Below, piece after piece: positions 28,186 to 34,429 of a stretch of 64,000 nucleotides of DNA. The stretch is taken from assembly GCF_000157895.3 (NCBI RefSeq), contig NC_022663.1, positions 4,464,001 through 4,528,000 on the forward strand, read 5' to 3'. Within the stretch, counting starts at the first letter, position 1; each line of letters starts with the position of its first letter. The stretch is from Mycobacterium kansasii ATCC 12478 (lineage in GTDB: Bacteria > Actinomycetota > Actinomycetes > Mycobacteriales > Mycobacteriaceae). The translations under genes and the position numbers were made by a program. Under the pieces are notes generated by a model. The model did not search any database. It saw only the letters and a program-made list of their open reading frames with translations, and had not been told where the DNA came from.

Positions 28186-28191
28186 TATCTA
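28186..28191 (-). promoter_or_regulatory. Candidate -10 for the FHA-ABC operon
   Basis: Read on the minus strand, TAGATA lies 12 bases before the ATG at 28174, so the message would be leaderless or nearly so. No strong -35 is seen. Confidence 0.3.
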
Positions 28192-28308
28192 AGGCCGGGG
28201 TTAATACTTCTCGGCGGCGCAACACTCGCGTGGCGCGGCGCACGCGCGCATGCAGCCCGGCTGCCTGCGTACTTGTGCGAGCCACCGCACCGCAAGCGGC
28301 GAGCATTC

Positions 28309-28343
28309 GATAGCTATCAGCTACTATTGCCTACCGTTACAAT
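28309..28343 (+). promoter_or_regulatory. Candidate promoter/operator for the peptide locus
   Basis: TACAAT (28338-28343) is a good -10 about 90 bases before the peptide ATG. A perfect 10-bp palindrome, GATAGCTATC (28309-28318), lies at the -35 position and could be bound by a regulator. The region between the divergent genes (28175-28433) is lower in GC than its surroundings and holds no other gene. Confidence 0.35.
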
Positions 28344-28417
28344 TCCGCATGTTAAGTAACGACCCGGCCGAGTGAAGTTCTGACACAAAGCGCGGCTGGC
28401 GACCGTTCGTCCCGCAC

Positions 28418-28431
28418 GAAAGGAGGTGATC
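28418..28431 (+). promoter_or_regulatory. Near-complete anti-16S Shine-Dalgarno of the peptide gene
   Basis: GAAAGGAGGTGATC is complementary over 14 consecutive bases to the 3' tail of bacterial 16S rRNA. Its GGAGG core (28422-28426) lies 7 bases before the ATG at 28434. This decides the start and implies very high translation of a short product. Confidence 0.85.
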
Positions 28432-28433
28432 AC

Positions 28434-28523
28434 ATGGCCCATGAACTTCTGTTTGTCGAAGACGAAGCAACGTATCGGCTCCACTACGTTTGCTACTGGT
28501 TCAACGCGGAGAGCATCGACTGA
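28434..28523 (+). CDS. Putative RiPP precursor peptide (29 aa) for the YcaO/TfuA pair
   Basis: 29-codon gene, too short for usual gene callers, with the strongest ribosome-binding site seen in the window. The N-terminal part MAHELLFVEDEAT is acidic and hydrophobic, like a leader. Residues 14-24 (YRLHYVCYWFN) are aromatic, with one cysteine (C20). The tail has one serine (S27) and ends in aspartate. It is followed by a hairpin and then by ycaO/tfuA on the same strand, the usual precursor-attenuator-enzymes order of RiPP clusters. C20, T13 and S27 are possible azoline sites; backbone thioamidation at another residue is the alternative, since TfuA partners are known for that. I recognise no homologue, so assignment as substrate is inference. 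GC content is near 50 percent, below the neighbouring genes. Confidence 0.65.
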   Translation: MAHELLFVEDEATYRLHYVCYWFNAESID

Positions 28524-28551
28524 AGAGGAGATGTCGTCCGTGGAGGCGACG

Positions 28552-28587
28552 CTGGTGGGGGTTTGTCAGGCAATGAACCCCCACCAG
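28552..28587 (+). terminator. Strong hairpin between peptide gene and ycaO (attenuator-like)
   Basis: CTGGTGGGGGTT (28552-28563) and AACCCCCACCAG (28576-28587) form a perfect 12-bp stem with a 12-base loop, 28 bases after the peptide stop codon. A short TGTTTT follows at 28599-28604. It would let most transcripts end after the peptide gene, or stabilise its 3' end, with readthrough into ycaO. Confidence 0.6.
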
Positions 28588-28683
28588 CGGTCTCCAATGT
28601 TTTCCCGCGTCAGGTAGAGCTGCACCAGCCGCCGACAGCAACCGCACTCCTGTGCGATCCCCGCAACTAGAGGACGTGAGTCC

Positions 28684-29934
28684 ATGTCTGAATCATGCGC
28701 TGCGGCCACCGCCGCGTCCGTGGGCCCGGATTGGTCGCAGTGGCCGACCCGGGTGCTGGGCCATGCCAATCCCACCTCGATCGCCCATCGGGCGGGGACC
28801 TACCGAATCATGTCTCCCGAACAGACCTGGCGGGCCGTGCAACCGATGCTGGAATTGGCGGGCATCACCCGCGTCGCCGACCTCACCTGGCTCGACGATC
28901 TCGGCATTCCCACCGTTCAGGCAGTGCGTCCCGCCTCTGTGACACTTTCGGTCAGTCAGGGCAAGGCCGCGACCTACCGCGCCGCCCAAGTTTCCGCGGT
29001 CATGGAATCGCTGGAAACCTGGCACGCTGAAAACGTCACGCCCGACCTGTTTTCCATGAGGACAACGGACCTCGCGGCAGCTCTGACCTACGATCCGGCC
29101 CACCTGCTCCTGTCGGCCCGAAGCATCTACCACCCTGGCGCCAAGCTCGACTGGATGACCGCGACGACGCTGTTGACCGGCCGCCAAACCTGGGTGCCGT
29201 GGGAGGCGGTTCTGGTGAACGCGGCGGTCGACAACCGCTGGGACCCGCCGATGTTCTCGATGGACACCACGGGGTTGGCCTCGGGCAACAGCTACTGGGA
29301 GGCCAGCCTCCATGGCCTCTACGAGGTCATGGAACGCCACGCCATGGCCGCCGGCGAACCCGGAAGCACCCTGTTCGAGGTGCCTGTCGACGATGTCGCC
29401 GACTCCGGCTGCGCCGAATTGGTCGACATGATCTACCGGGCCGGGAGCGAACTGAAGATAGCGCGGACCGACACGTGGGACGGTTTCCCGTGCTTTACCG
29501 CCGAGATCTGTTCGCCCATGCTGGGGGTTCCGTTCAGCGGCTTCGGGTTACACCACGATCCCAACGTGGCGTTGTCCCGGGCGATCACCGAAGCCGCGCA
29601 ATCGCGGCTGACGGCTATCAGCGGAGCACGCGAAGACCTGTCGCCGGCGTTGTACCACCGCTTCGCCCGGGTGCACGCCTACGGCCCGTTGCGGCCAACC
29701 ATGCGGCACTTGCCTACCGCCGAACCCACACCGTGGCACGTTCCCGGCACCGATTCGTTGAGTGACCTGTTGGCTTCGGCCGCAACGGCGGTGGCGGACC
29801 GGTCGGGCACCGAGCCGCTGGCGGTCGTGTGCGATCTCGCCGGCAGCTGTGTTCCGGTGGTGAAGGTGATCGCGCCCGGTCTGACGGCCTCGCACGGTTC
29901 TCCGATGCGCACCCCCTTGCAGGAGTCGGCATGA
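28684..29934 (+). CDS. YcaO-domain cyclodehydratase/thioamide synthetase
   Basis: 416-residue YcaO enzyme. YcaO proteins activate a peptide backbone amide with ATP, giving azolines or, with TfuA, thioamides. The ATP/Mg motifs are present: S104-AVM-E108-SL-E111, then GNSYWEASLHGLYEVMERHA at 201-220 (E206, E214, E217, R218), then ITEAAQSRLTAISGAREDL at 301-319 (E303, Q306, R308). The C terminus (GSPMRTPLQESA) lacks the PxPxP of azoline-forming cyclodehydratases, as is usual for TfuA-associated members. No fused or adjacent RRE/E1-like leader-binding domain is evident. The ATG at 28684 is at the start of the domain-containing frame. It overlaps tfuA by ATGA. Confidence 0.93.
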   Translation: MSESCAAATAASVGPDWSQWPTRVLGHANPTSIAHRAGTYRIMSPEQTWRAVQPMLELAGITRVADLTWLDDLGIPTVQAVRPASVTLSVSQGKAATYRAAQVSAVMESLETWHAENVTPDLFSMRTTDLAAALTYDPAHLLLSARSIYHPGAKLDWMTATTLLTGRQTWVPWEAVLVNAAVDNRWDPPMFSMDTTGLASGNSYWEASLHGLYEVMERHAMAAGEPGSTLFEVPVDDVADSGCAELVDMIYRAGSELKIARTDTWDGFPCFTAEICSPMLGVPFSGFGLHHDPNVALSRAITEAAQSRLTAISGAREDLSPALYHRFARVHAYGPLRPTMRHLPTAEPTPWHVPGTDSLSDLLASAATAVADRSGTEPLAVVCDLAGSCVPVVKVIAPGLTASHGSPMRTPLQESA

Positions 29935-31385
29935 GGGCCGCCCGCCGGATCGTGGTGACCGCGGGGCCCACCATCGGCGTCGCCGATGTCCACACGGTGG
30001 TGCCCAATGCCGAGGTGGTGCCTCCGATTTCGTTCGGCGACGCCCTGCGGTACGGGCTGAAGCCCGGCGACACGCTGCTGATTGTCGACGGGTTGTTCTT
30101 CCAGCACCCCCCGGTGCGGCACAAAGAACTGTTGACCTTGATCCAGGACGGAGTCCGCGTCGTCGGCTCGTCCAGCATGGGTGCGCTGCGCGCCGCCGAA
30201 CTGCATCCCTTCGGAATGGAAGGCTACGGTTGGGTATTCGACAACTACCGCAACGGATATTTGGAAGCCGACGACGAGGTCGCCATGGTCCACGGCGAGC
30301 CCGAAGACGGCTATCCCGTCTTCGTCGACGCGTTGGTCAACATCCGCCAAACGCTGGCACGCGCTGTCGAGACCGGTTTGCTGTCAGCACAATTGGCGGC
30401 TGATCTGGTCGAAACGGCGGGCCGCACGCCGTTCACCATGCGCACCTGGGATCGGCTGCTGGCCGCGCTCGAGGTGCCCGAAAGAAGTTGCTTGGCAAAG
30501 CAATTGACGGCATCGCGGGTCGATATCAAACACGCCGACGCGGTGGTGGCGCTCCGCAACATCGTCGACGGGCAGGACGGCGTCGCCACCCGCCCGGGCC
30601 CACCGCCGACGGTGTGGTCGGTTCGCTGGAAACAACGTTGGGAGCCCCCGGTGCCGGTCGCCATCACCTCCGGCACCGACACCGACACGGGCACCACCCT
30701 CGGCGTCCGCGACACCGACGTCCTATCCCTGCTGAGCATCTGCGCCGCCGACCGCTGGGCCTACCTTCCCGCTCTCGAGCAGGTCGCCTCCTGGTACTGG
30801 ATCGTCACCCACCCCGGTGATCACGGCGACGTTCGCCAGCACGCATCCCGCGCCGTCGCGCAGGTGGCTGCCGGCACCCGCCGACGCGCGTTGGAGACCG
30901 TCGCCCACCGGTACGCCGTAGCCATCGGACTTGCCGACGAGTCCGGCTTTCCGGCGTCGGTTCGATCGCAGTGGCTGACCGACGAAGAAAACGCCACGCT
31001 CGGTACCGACCCGATCGCCGTCTCAGCGTTGCTCGTTACCCGCACCCTGTTTGTCACCCGGTCGCTTCCTGCCATCGAGCACTTTCTCGACCTGTTACGC
31101 GCGGACCCGCGCCTGCCGCACTGGCGCAGTGTCACGGCACAAGCGTTGGCCCGGCGCGATGAACTTGCCCGTCGCAAGCCGCATTTGAACCTGCACCGAC
31201 CCGACCCAAGACAACTCAAAAACCTCTTTGCCAAGCGATGGGGCGCCGAAGTGGACCGCATCGAACTGGCCCGGCGCGGCCTGATGAGTGAAGAAGCCTT
31301 CTACACCGCCGCCACCCTGTTCGCGGTCGCGGCCGCCGATGACCGGTTGCCGTCCATCGAAGTCGGCGCCTTGGGTCCGGCCTAA
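29931..31385 (+). CDS. TfuA-domain protein with long C-terminal extension
   Basis: 484 residues. The first 150 or so are a TfuA core: IVDGLFFQHPPVRHKELL (D53, R63-H-K-E66), GSSSMGALRAAELHPFGMEGYG (81-100), YRNGYLEADDEVAMVHGEPEDG (D114-D115-E116). TfuA is named after a trifolitoxin-production protein and is the partner of YcaO in peptide and methyl-coenzyme-M-reductase thioamidation, where it is thought to help deliver sulfur. Residues from about 215 to the end, some 270 in all, are a helical, arginine-rich extension that I cannot assign (for example WAYLPALEQVASWYWIVTHPG). The ATG is fixed by the ATGA overlap with ycaO, so the two are translationally coupled. Confidence 0.9.
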   Translation: MRAARRIVVTAGPTIGVADVHTVVPNAEVVPPISFGDALRYGLKPGDTLLIVDGLFFQHPPVRHKELLTLIQDGVRVVGSSSMGALRAAELHPFGMEGYGWVFDNYRNGYLEADDEVAMVHGEPEDGYPVFVDALVNIRQTLARAVETGLLSAQLAADLVETAGRTPFTMRTWDRLLAALEVPERSCLAKQLTASRVDIKHADAVVALRNIVDGQDGVATRPGPPPTVWSVRWKQRWEPPVPVAITSGTDTDTGTTLGVRDTDVLSLLSICAADRWAYLPALEQVASWYWIVTHPGDHGDVRQHASRAVAQVAAGTRRRALETVAHRYAVAIGLADESGFPASVRSQWLTDEENATLGTDPIAVSALLVTRTLFVTRSLPAIEHFLDLLRADPRLPHWRSVTAQALARRDELARRKPHLNLHRPDPRQLKNLFAKRWGAEVDRIELARRGLMSEEAFYTAATLFAVAAADDRLPSIEVGALGPA

Positions 31386-31408
31386 GCCGAGGAAACCTCG
31401 TGCGTGGT

Positions 31409-31428
31409 CACGCCGCTTTCGCGGCGTG
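31409..31428. terminator. Bidirectional hairpin between tfuA and the flavin oxidoreductase
   Basis: CACGCCGC and GCGGCGTG form a perfect 8-bp stem with a TTTC loop, between two convergent genes. There is no T-run, as is common in mycobacterial terminators. Confidence 0.45.
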
Positions 31429-31433
31429 CATCG

Positions 31434-32618
31434 TCAGCGGTCGGGCGCGCCGGTCACGACGCAGCGGGTGCGGCTGTAGATGGTGGGCATGCACAGGTTG
31501 CAATGTGTGCACGCCGAACGCGCCCGCTGCCCTTCGGCGGCGATCCGATTGACCAGGTCGGGCTCGGCCAGCAGCGCGCGGGCCATGGCAACGAAGTCGA
31601 ATCCCTCGGCCATCGCCAGGTCCATGGTCTCCCGGTTGGTGATGCCGCCCAGCAAGATCAGTGGCATCGACAACTCGGCGCGAAACAGCCGGGCATCGCG
31701 CAACAGATAGGCATCGCGGTAGGGGTACTCGCGAAGAAACTTGTGGCCGGTCATCCTGATCCCCCAGCGCAGCGGCGGCTTGAAGGCGCCGGCGAATTCC
31801 TTGACCGGCGCGTCGCCGCGGAACAAGTACATGGGGTTGACCAGCGAACTGCCGGCGGTGAGTTCCAGCGCGTCCAGCCCGCCGTCGTCCTGCAGCCACT
31901 TCGCCGTGGTCAGCGCTTCCTCGGTCGTGATGCCGCCGCGGATGCCGTCGGCCATGTTGAGCTTGGCGGTCACCGCGATCTGCTGCTGCACGGCGTGGCG
32001 AACGGCCAGCACCAATCCGCGGGCGACCTTGGCCCGGTTCTCCAGCGACCCGCCGAACTCGTCGTCGCGCCGGTTGATCAGCGGGGACAGAAACGAGCTC
32101 GCCAGATAGTTGTGGCCCAGATGGATTTCGACGGCGTCGAAGCCGGCGTCGACGGCCAGGCGCGCAGCATTGGCGTGCGCGGCGGTCACATCGGCGATGT
32201 CGTCGCGGGTCGCCTTCTTGGCGAACCGCATGGCGATCGGGTTGAAGAACCGCACGGGCGCCAGGGCGGTCGCCTTGTTGGACCGGGCGTCGGCCACCGG
32301 TCCCGCGTGACCGATCTGGGCGCTGACCGCCGCGCCCTCGGCGTGCACCGCATCGGTGAGCCGGCGCAGCCCCGGCACCGCCTCCGGGCGCATCCACATC
32401 CCGTCGCCGCTGGTGCGGCCGCCGGGGGAGACCGCGCAATAGGCGACCGTCGTCATGCCGACCCCGCCCGCGGCCGGCAGCCGGTGGTATTCGATCAGGT
32501 CGTCGGTCACCAGCGCGTCGGGCGTGCGTGCCTCGAAGGTTGCGGCCTTGATGACGCGGTTACGCAGCGTCAGCGGACCCAGCTTGGCCGGGCCGAGCAC
32601 GTCGGGGGCATCGGGCAT
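31434..32618 (-). CDS. NADH:flavin oxidoreductase, old yellow enzyme family (Rv3359-like)
   Basis: 394-residue TIM-barrel FMN oxidoreductase. The N terminus (LGPLTLRNRVIKAATFEARTPD), AVEIHLGHNYLASSFLSPLINRRDDEFGGSLENR, and the later MPLILLGGITNRETMDLAMAEGFDFVAMARALL identify the family. The C terminus carries CTHCNLC and a further Cys ten residues on, like the 4Fe-4S ligands of 2,4-dienoyl-CoA reductase-type enzymes, but the extra FAD/NAD domains of those enzymes are absent. The substrate is unknown. It corresponds to Rv3359 and diverges from folD with a 39-bp gap; the Rv3357/Rv3358 toxin-antitoxin pair found there in M. tuberculosis is missing. Confidence 0.88.
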   Translation of the reverse strand: MPDAPDVLGPAKLGPLTLRNRVIKAATFEARTPDALVTDDLIEYHRLPAAGGVGMTTVAYCAVSPGGRTSGDGMWMRPEAVPGLRRLTDAVHAEGAAVSAQIGHAGPVADARSNKATALAPVRFFNPIAMRFAKKATRDDIADVTAAHANAARLAVDAGFDAVEIHLGHNYLASSFLSPLINRRDDEFGGSLENRAKVARGLVLAVRHAVQQQIAVTAKLNMADGIRGGITTEEALTTAKWLQDDGGLDALELTAGSSLVNPMYLFRGDAPVKEFAGAFKPPLRWGIRMTGHKFLREYPYRDAYLLRDARLFRAELSMPLILLGGITNRETMDLAMAEGFDFVAMARALLAEPDLVNRIAAEGQRARSACTHCNLCMPTIYSRTRCVVTGAPDR

Positions 32619-32657
32619 GTCAGGAGCCTACGCGGCGGACGTGCCAGACTGTCTGCC

Positions 32658-33515
32658 GTGGGCGCAATCATGCTGGACGGCAAAGCCACCCGAGACGAGA
32701 TCTTTGTGGACTTGAAGCGGCGGGTGGCGGCTCTGACTTCTTCCGGGTCCGCGTCGGGCCGCCCCCCCGGTTTGGGCACCATCCTGGTCGGTGACGACCC
32801 CGGCTCGCACGCCTACGTGCGGGGTAAGCACGCCGACTGCGCCAAGGTCGGCATCACCTCGATTCGCCGCGACCTACCCGCCGACATCAGCACCGCCACG
32901 CTCAACGAGACCATCGACGAACTGAACGCCAACTCCGACTGCACCGGCTACATCGTGCAGCTGCCGCTGCCGAAGCATCTGGACGAGAACGCGGCGCTGG
33001 AGCGCGTCGACCCGGGCAAGGACGCCGACGGGCTGCATCCCACCAACCTGGGCCGGCTGGTCCTCAACACCCCGGCGCCGCTGCCCTGCACCCCGCGTGG
33101 CATCGTGCACCTGCTGCGGCGCTATGACGTCGAGCTGGCCGGGGCGCACGTGGTGGTCATCGGCCGCGGCGTCACGGTCGGCCGCCCGCTCGGCCTGTTG
33201 CTCACCCGCCGCTCCGAGAACGCCACGGTGACGTTGTGCCACACCGGAACTCGCGACCTTGCAGCCCTGACCAGGCAAGCCGACATCATCGTCGCGGCCG
33301 TCGGGGTTCCGCACATGCTAACCGCGGACATGGTGCGCCCCGGCGCCGCGGTCGTCGACGTCGGAGTCAGCCGCACCGACGACGGACTGGTCGGCGATGT
33401 ACACCCCGACGTCTGGGAGGTCGCCGGTCACGTGTCGCCCAACCCGGGTGGCGTAGGGCCGCTGACCCGGGCGTTCCTGTTGACCAACGTCGTCGAGCTG
33501 GCCGAGCAACGATGA
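32658..33515 (+). CDS. folD: Bifunctional methylenetetrahydrofolate dehydrogenase/cyclohydrolase
   Basis: FolD interconverts 5,10-methylene-THF and 10-formyl-THF in one-carbon metabolism. 285 residues, against 281 in M. tuberculosis, with near-identical sequence. Key motifs are YVRGKHADCAKVGI (Y and K of the catalytic YxxxK), GYIVQLPLPKHLD, DGLHPTNLGRL, the NADP site VVIGRGVTVGRPLGLLLTRR, and SPNPGGVGPLTRAFLLTNVVE. The start is the GTG at 32658 (encoding MGAIMLDGK), which matches the M. tuberculosis N terminus. The longer open frame upstream runs antisense to the flavoprotein gene and is discarded. The stop overlaps the next gene (ATGA). Confidence 0.97.
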   Translation: MGAIMLDGKATRDEIFVDLKRRVAALTSSGSASGRPPGLGTILVGDDPGSHAYVRGKHADCAKVGITSIRRDLPADISTATLNETIDELNANSDCTGYIVQLPLPKHLDENAALERVDPGKDADGLHPTNLGRLVLNTPAPLPCTPRGIVHLLRRYDVELAGAHVVVIGRGVTVGRPLGLLLTRRSENATVTLCHTGTRDLAALTRQADIIVAAVGVPHMLTADMVRPGAAVVDVGVSRTDDGLVGDVHPDVWEVAGHVSPNPGGVGPLTRAFLLTNVVELAEQR

Positions 33516-33805
33516 CGGCGCGGGCCATCCTTGCGCACACGTTTCGCGCACAGTGGCCGATCCTGCTCGTGGGGCTGATCTTCACGGTGGCGTTCGTGCT
33601 GGTGGGGGCGAACTTCTGGCGCCGAGGTGCGCTGCTGATAGGGATCGGTGTGGGTGTGGCGGCCGCGCTGCGGCTGGCGTTGTCCGATGAACTGGCCGGC
33701 CTGCTGGTGGTGCGCAGCAAGGGCACGGACTTCACGACCATGGCCGTGGTGGGGGCCGCGATGGTCTATATCGCGTCGACGATCGACCCGCTGGGCACGG
33801 GCTAG
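33512..33805 (+). CDS. DUF3017 membrane protein (Rv3355c-like)
   Basis: 97-residue small membrane protein with three hydrophobic helices (WPILLVGLIFTVAFVLVGANF, GALLIGIGVGVAAALRLAL, FTTMAVVGAAMVYIAS). It matches DUF3017 and the length of Rv3355c. It is translationally coupled to folD through ATGA, a conserved arrangement in mycobacteria. Function is unknown. Confidence 0.88.
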   Translation: MTARAILAHTFRAQWPILLVGLIFTVAFVLVGANFWRRGALLIGIGVGVAAALRLALSDELAGLLVVRSKGTDFTTMAVVGAAMVYIASTIDPLGTG

Positions 33806-33816
33806 GGCTTAAAACT

Positions 33817-33836
33817 GGCCTAAAACGGCCTAAAAC
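33817..33836. repeat. Tandem GGCCTAAAAC decamer
   Basis: GGCCTAAAAC occurs twice back to back between the convergent DUF3017 and DUF732 genes. The second copy covers the DUF732 stop codon. Probably a minor local duplication. Confidence 0.5.
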
Positions 33837-34222
33837 CCGGGAATCCCCGGTATCTGCGGCAAACCCGGCAGGTTGCCGGTTGCCACGTCCGTCATCGCCT
33901 GCGGGCAATACGTCGAAATGGCGATGCTGGTGAAAATTTGCGCCATCGGCTGGGGCATGCCGGTGCCCGCGGCGACGACGGTCGCTGCCGCAGAGTTGAA
34001 CGAACCACCCGGCCGCGCCAGCGTCGAGCACACGGAGTGGCCCAAATCCACGGCACTTGCCGGGTCGCCGTAGTTCACGCCGGCGTCGTTGAGCGCGCCG
34101 ATAAAAGCGTCGTCGATCGTGCCGGCCTCGGCCGGTGCCGCCAGTGCGGCGGCCGCGGTGAGCAGGACTGCCGATCCCGCCAGCAAACGAATCGTGAGTG
34201 GCTGATGGCGCCATGTTCTCAT
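33830..34222 (-). CDS. Secreted DUF732 protein (Rv3354-like)
   Basis: 130-residue exported protein. A signal peptide covers residues 1 to about 33 (MRTWRHQPLTIRLLAG, AVLLTAAAALA, cleavage near APAEAG). The mature part is a small helical DUF732 domain with two cysteines (HSVCSTLARPGG, STYCPQAMTD) likely to form a disulfide, and a proline/glycine tail (GNLPGLPQIPGIPGF). The M. tuberculosis homologue Rv3354 has been reported to act on host targets. The ATG at 34222 starts the signal peptide; four upstream codons are optional. Confidence 0.85.
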   Translation of the reverse strand: MRTWRHQPLTIRLLAGSAVLLTAAAALAAPAEAGTIDDAFIGALNDAGVNYGDPASAVDLGHSVCSTLARPGGSFNSAAATVVAAGTGMPQPMAQIFTSIAISTYCPQAMTDVATGNLPGLPQIPGIPGF

Positions 34223-34429
34223 GTCAGCTCCCATTCGTATCGGAGCGCACCAGGCCGTTCGGGCACACTCAGGCTTCCCTAGGAACCTTGGTGCACGGCC
34301 GTCACGTTTCGAACACGACCGCGTAAAGGTTTGCCGTCGACTGTCAGCACGGGCTCAACGACACGATCGCGTCACACTGTGCCACGACACGTCGCACCTC
34401 AACCGGTTTCACCGCGGCGCTGATCGACA

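Noticed and set aside
28531..28617. Second small ORF (28 aa, MSSVEATLVGVCQAMNPHQR...) after the peptide gene
   Set aside because: Its purine-rich leader abuts the ATG with no spacing and its sequence is dictated by the 12-bp hairpin arms, so RNA structure is the better explanation.
28426..28617. 63-codon GTG ORF overlapping the peptide gene in another frame
   Set aside because: Its GTG lies inside the Shine-Dalgarno and its product has no plausible features; the ATG at 28434 uses the ribosome-binding site correctly.
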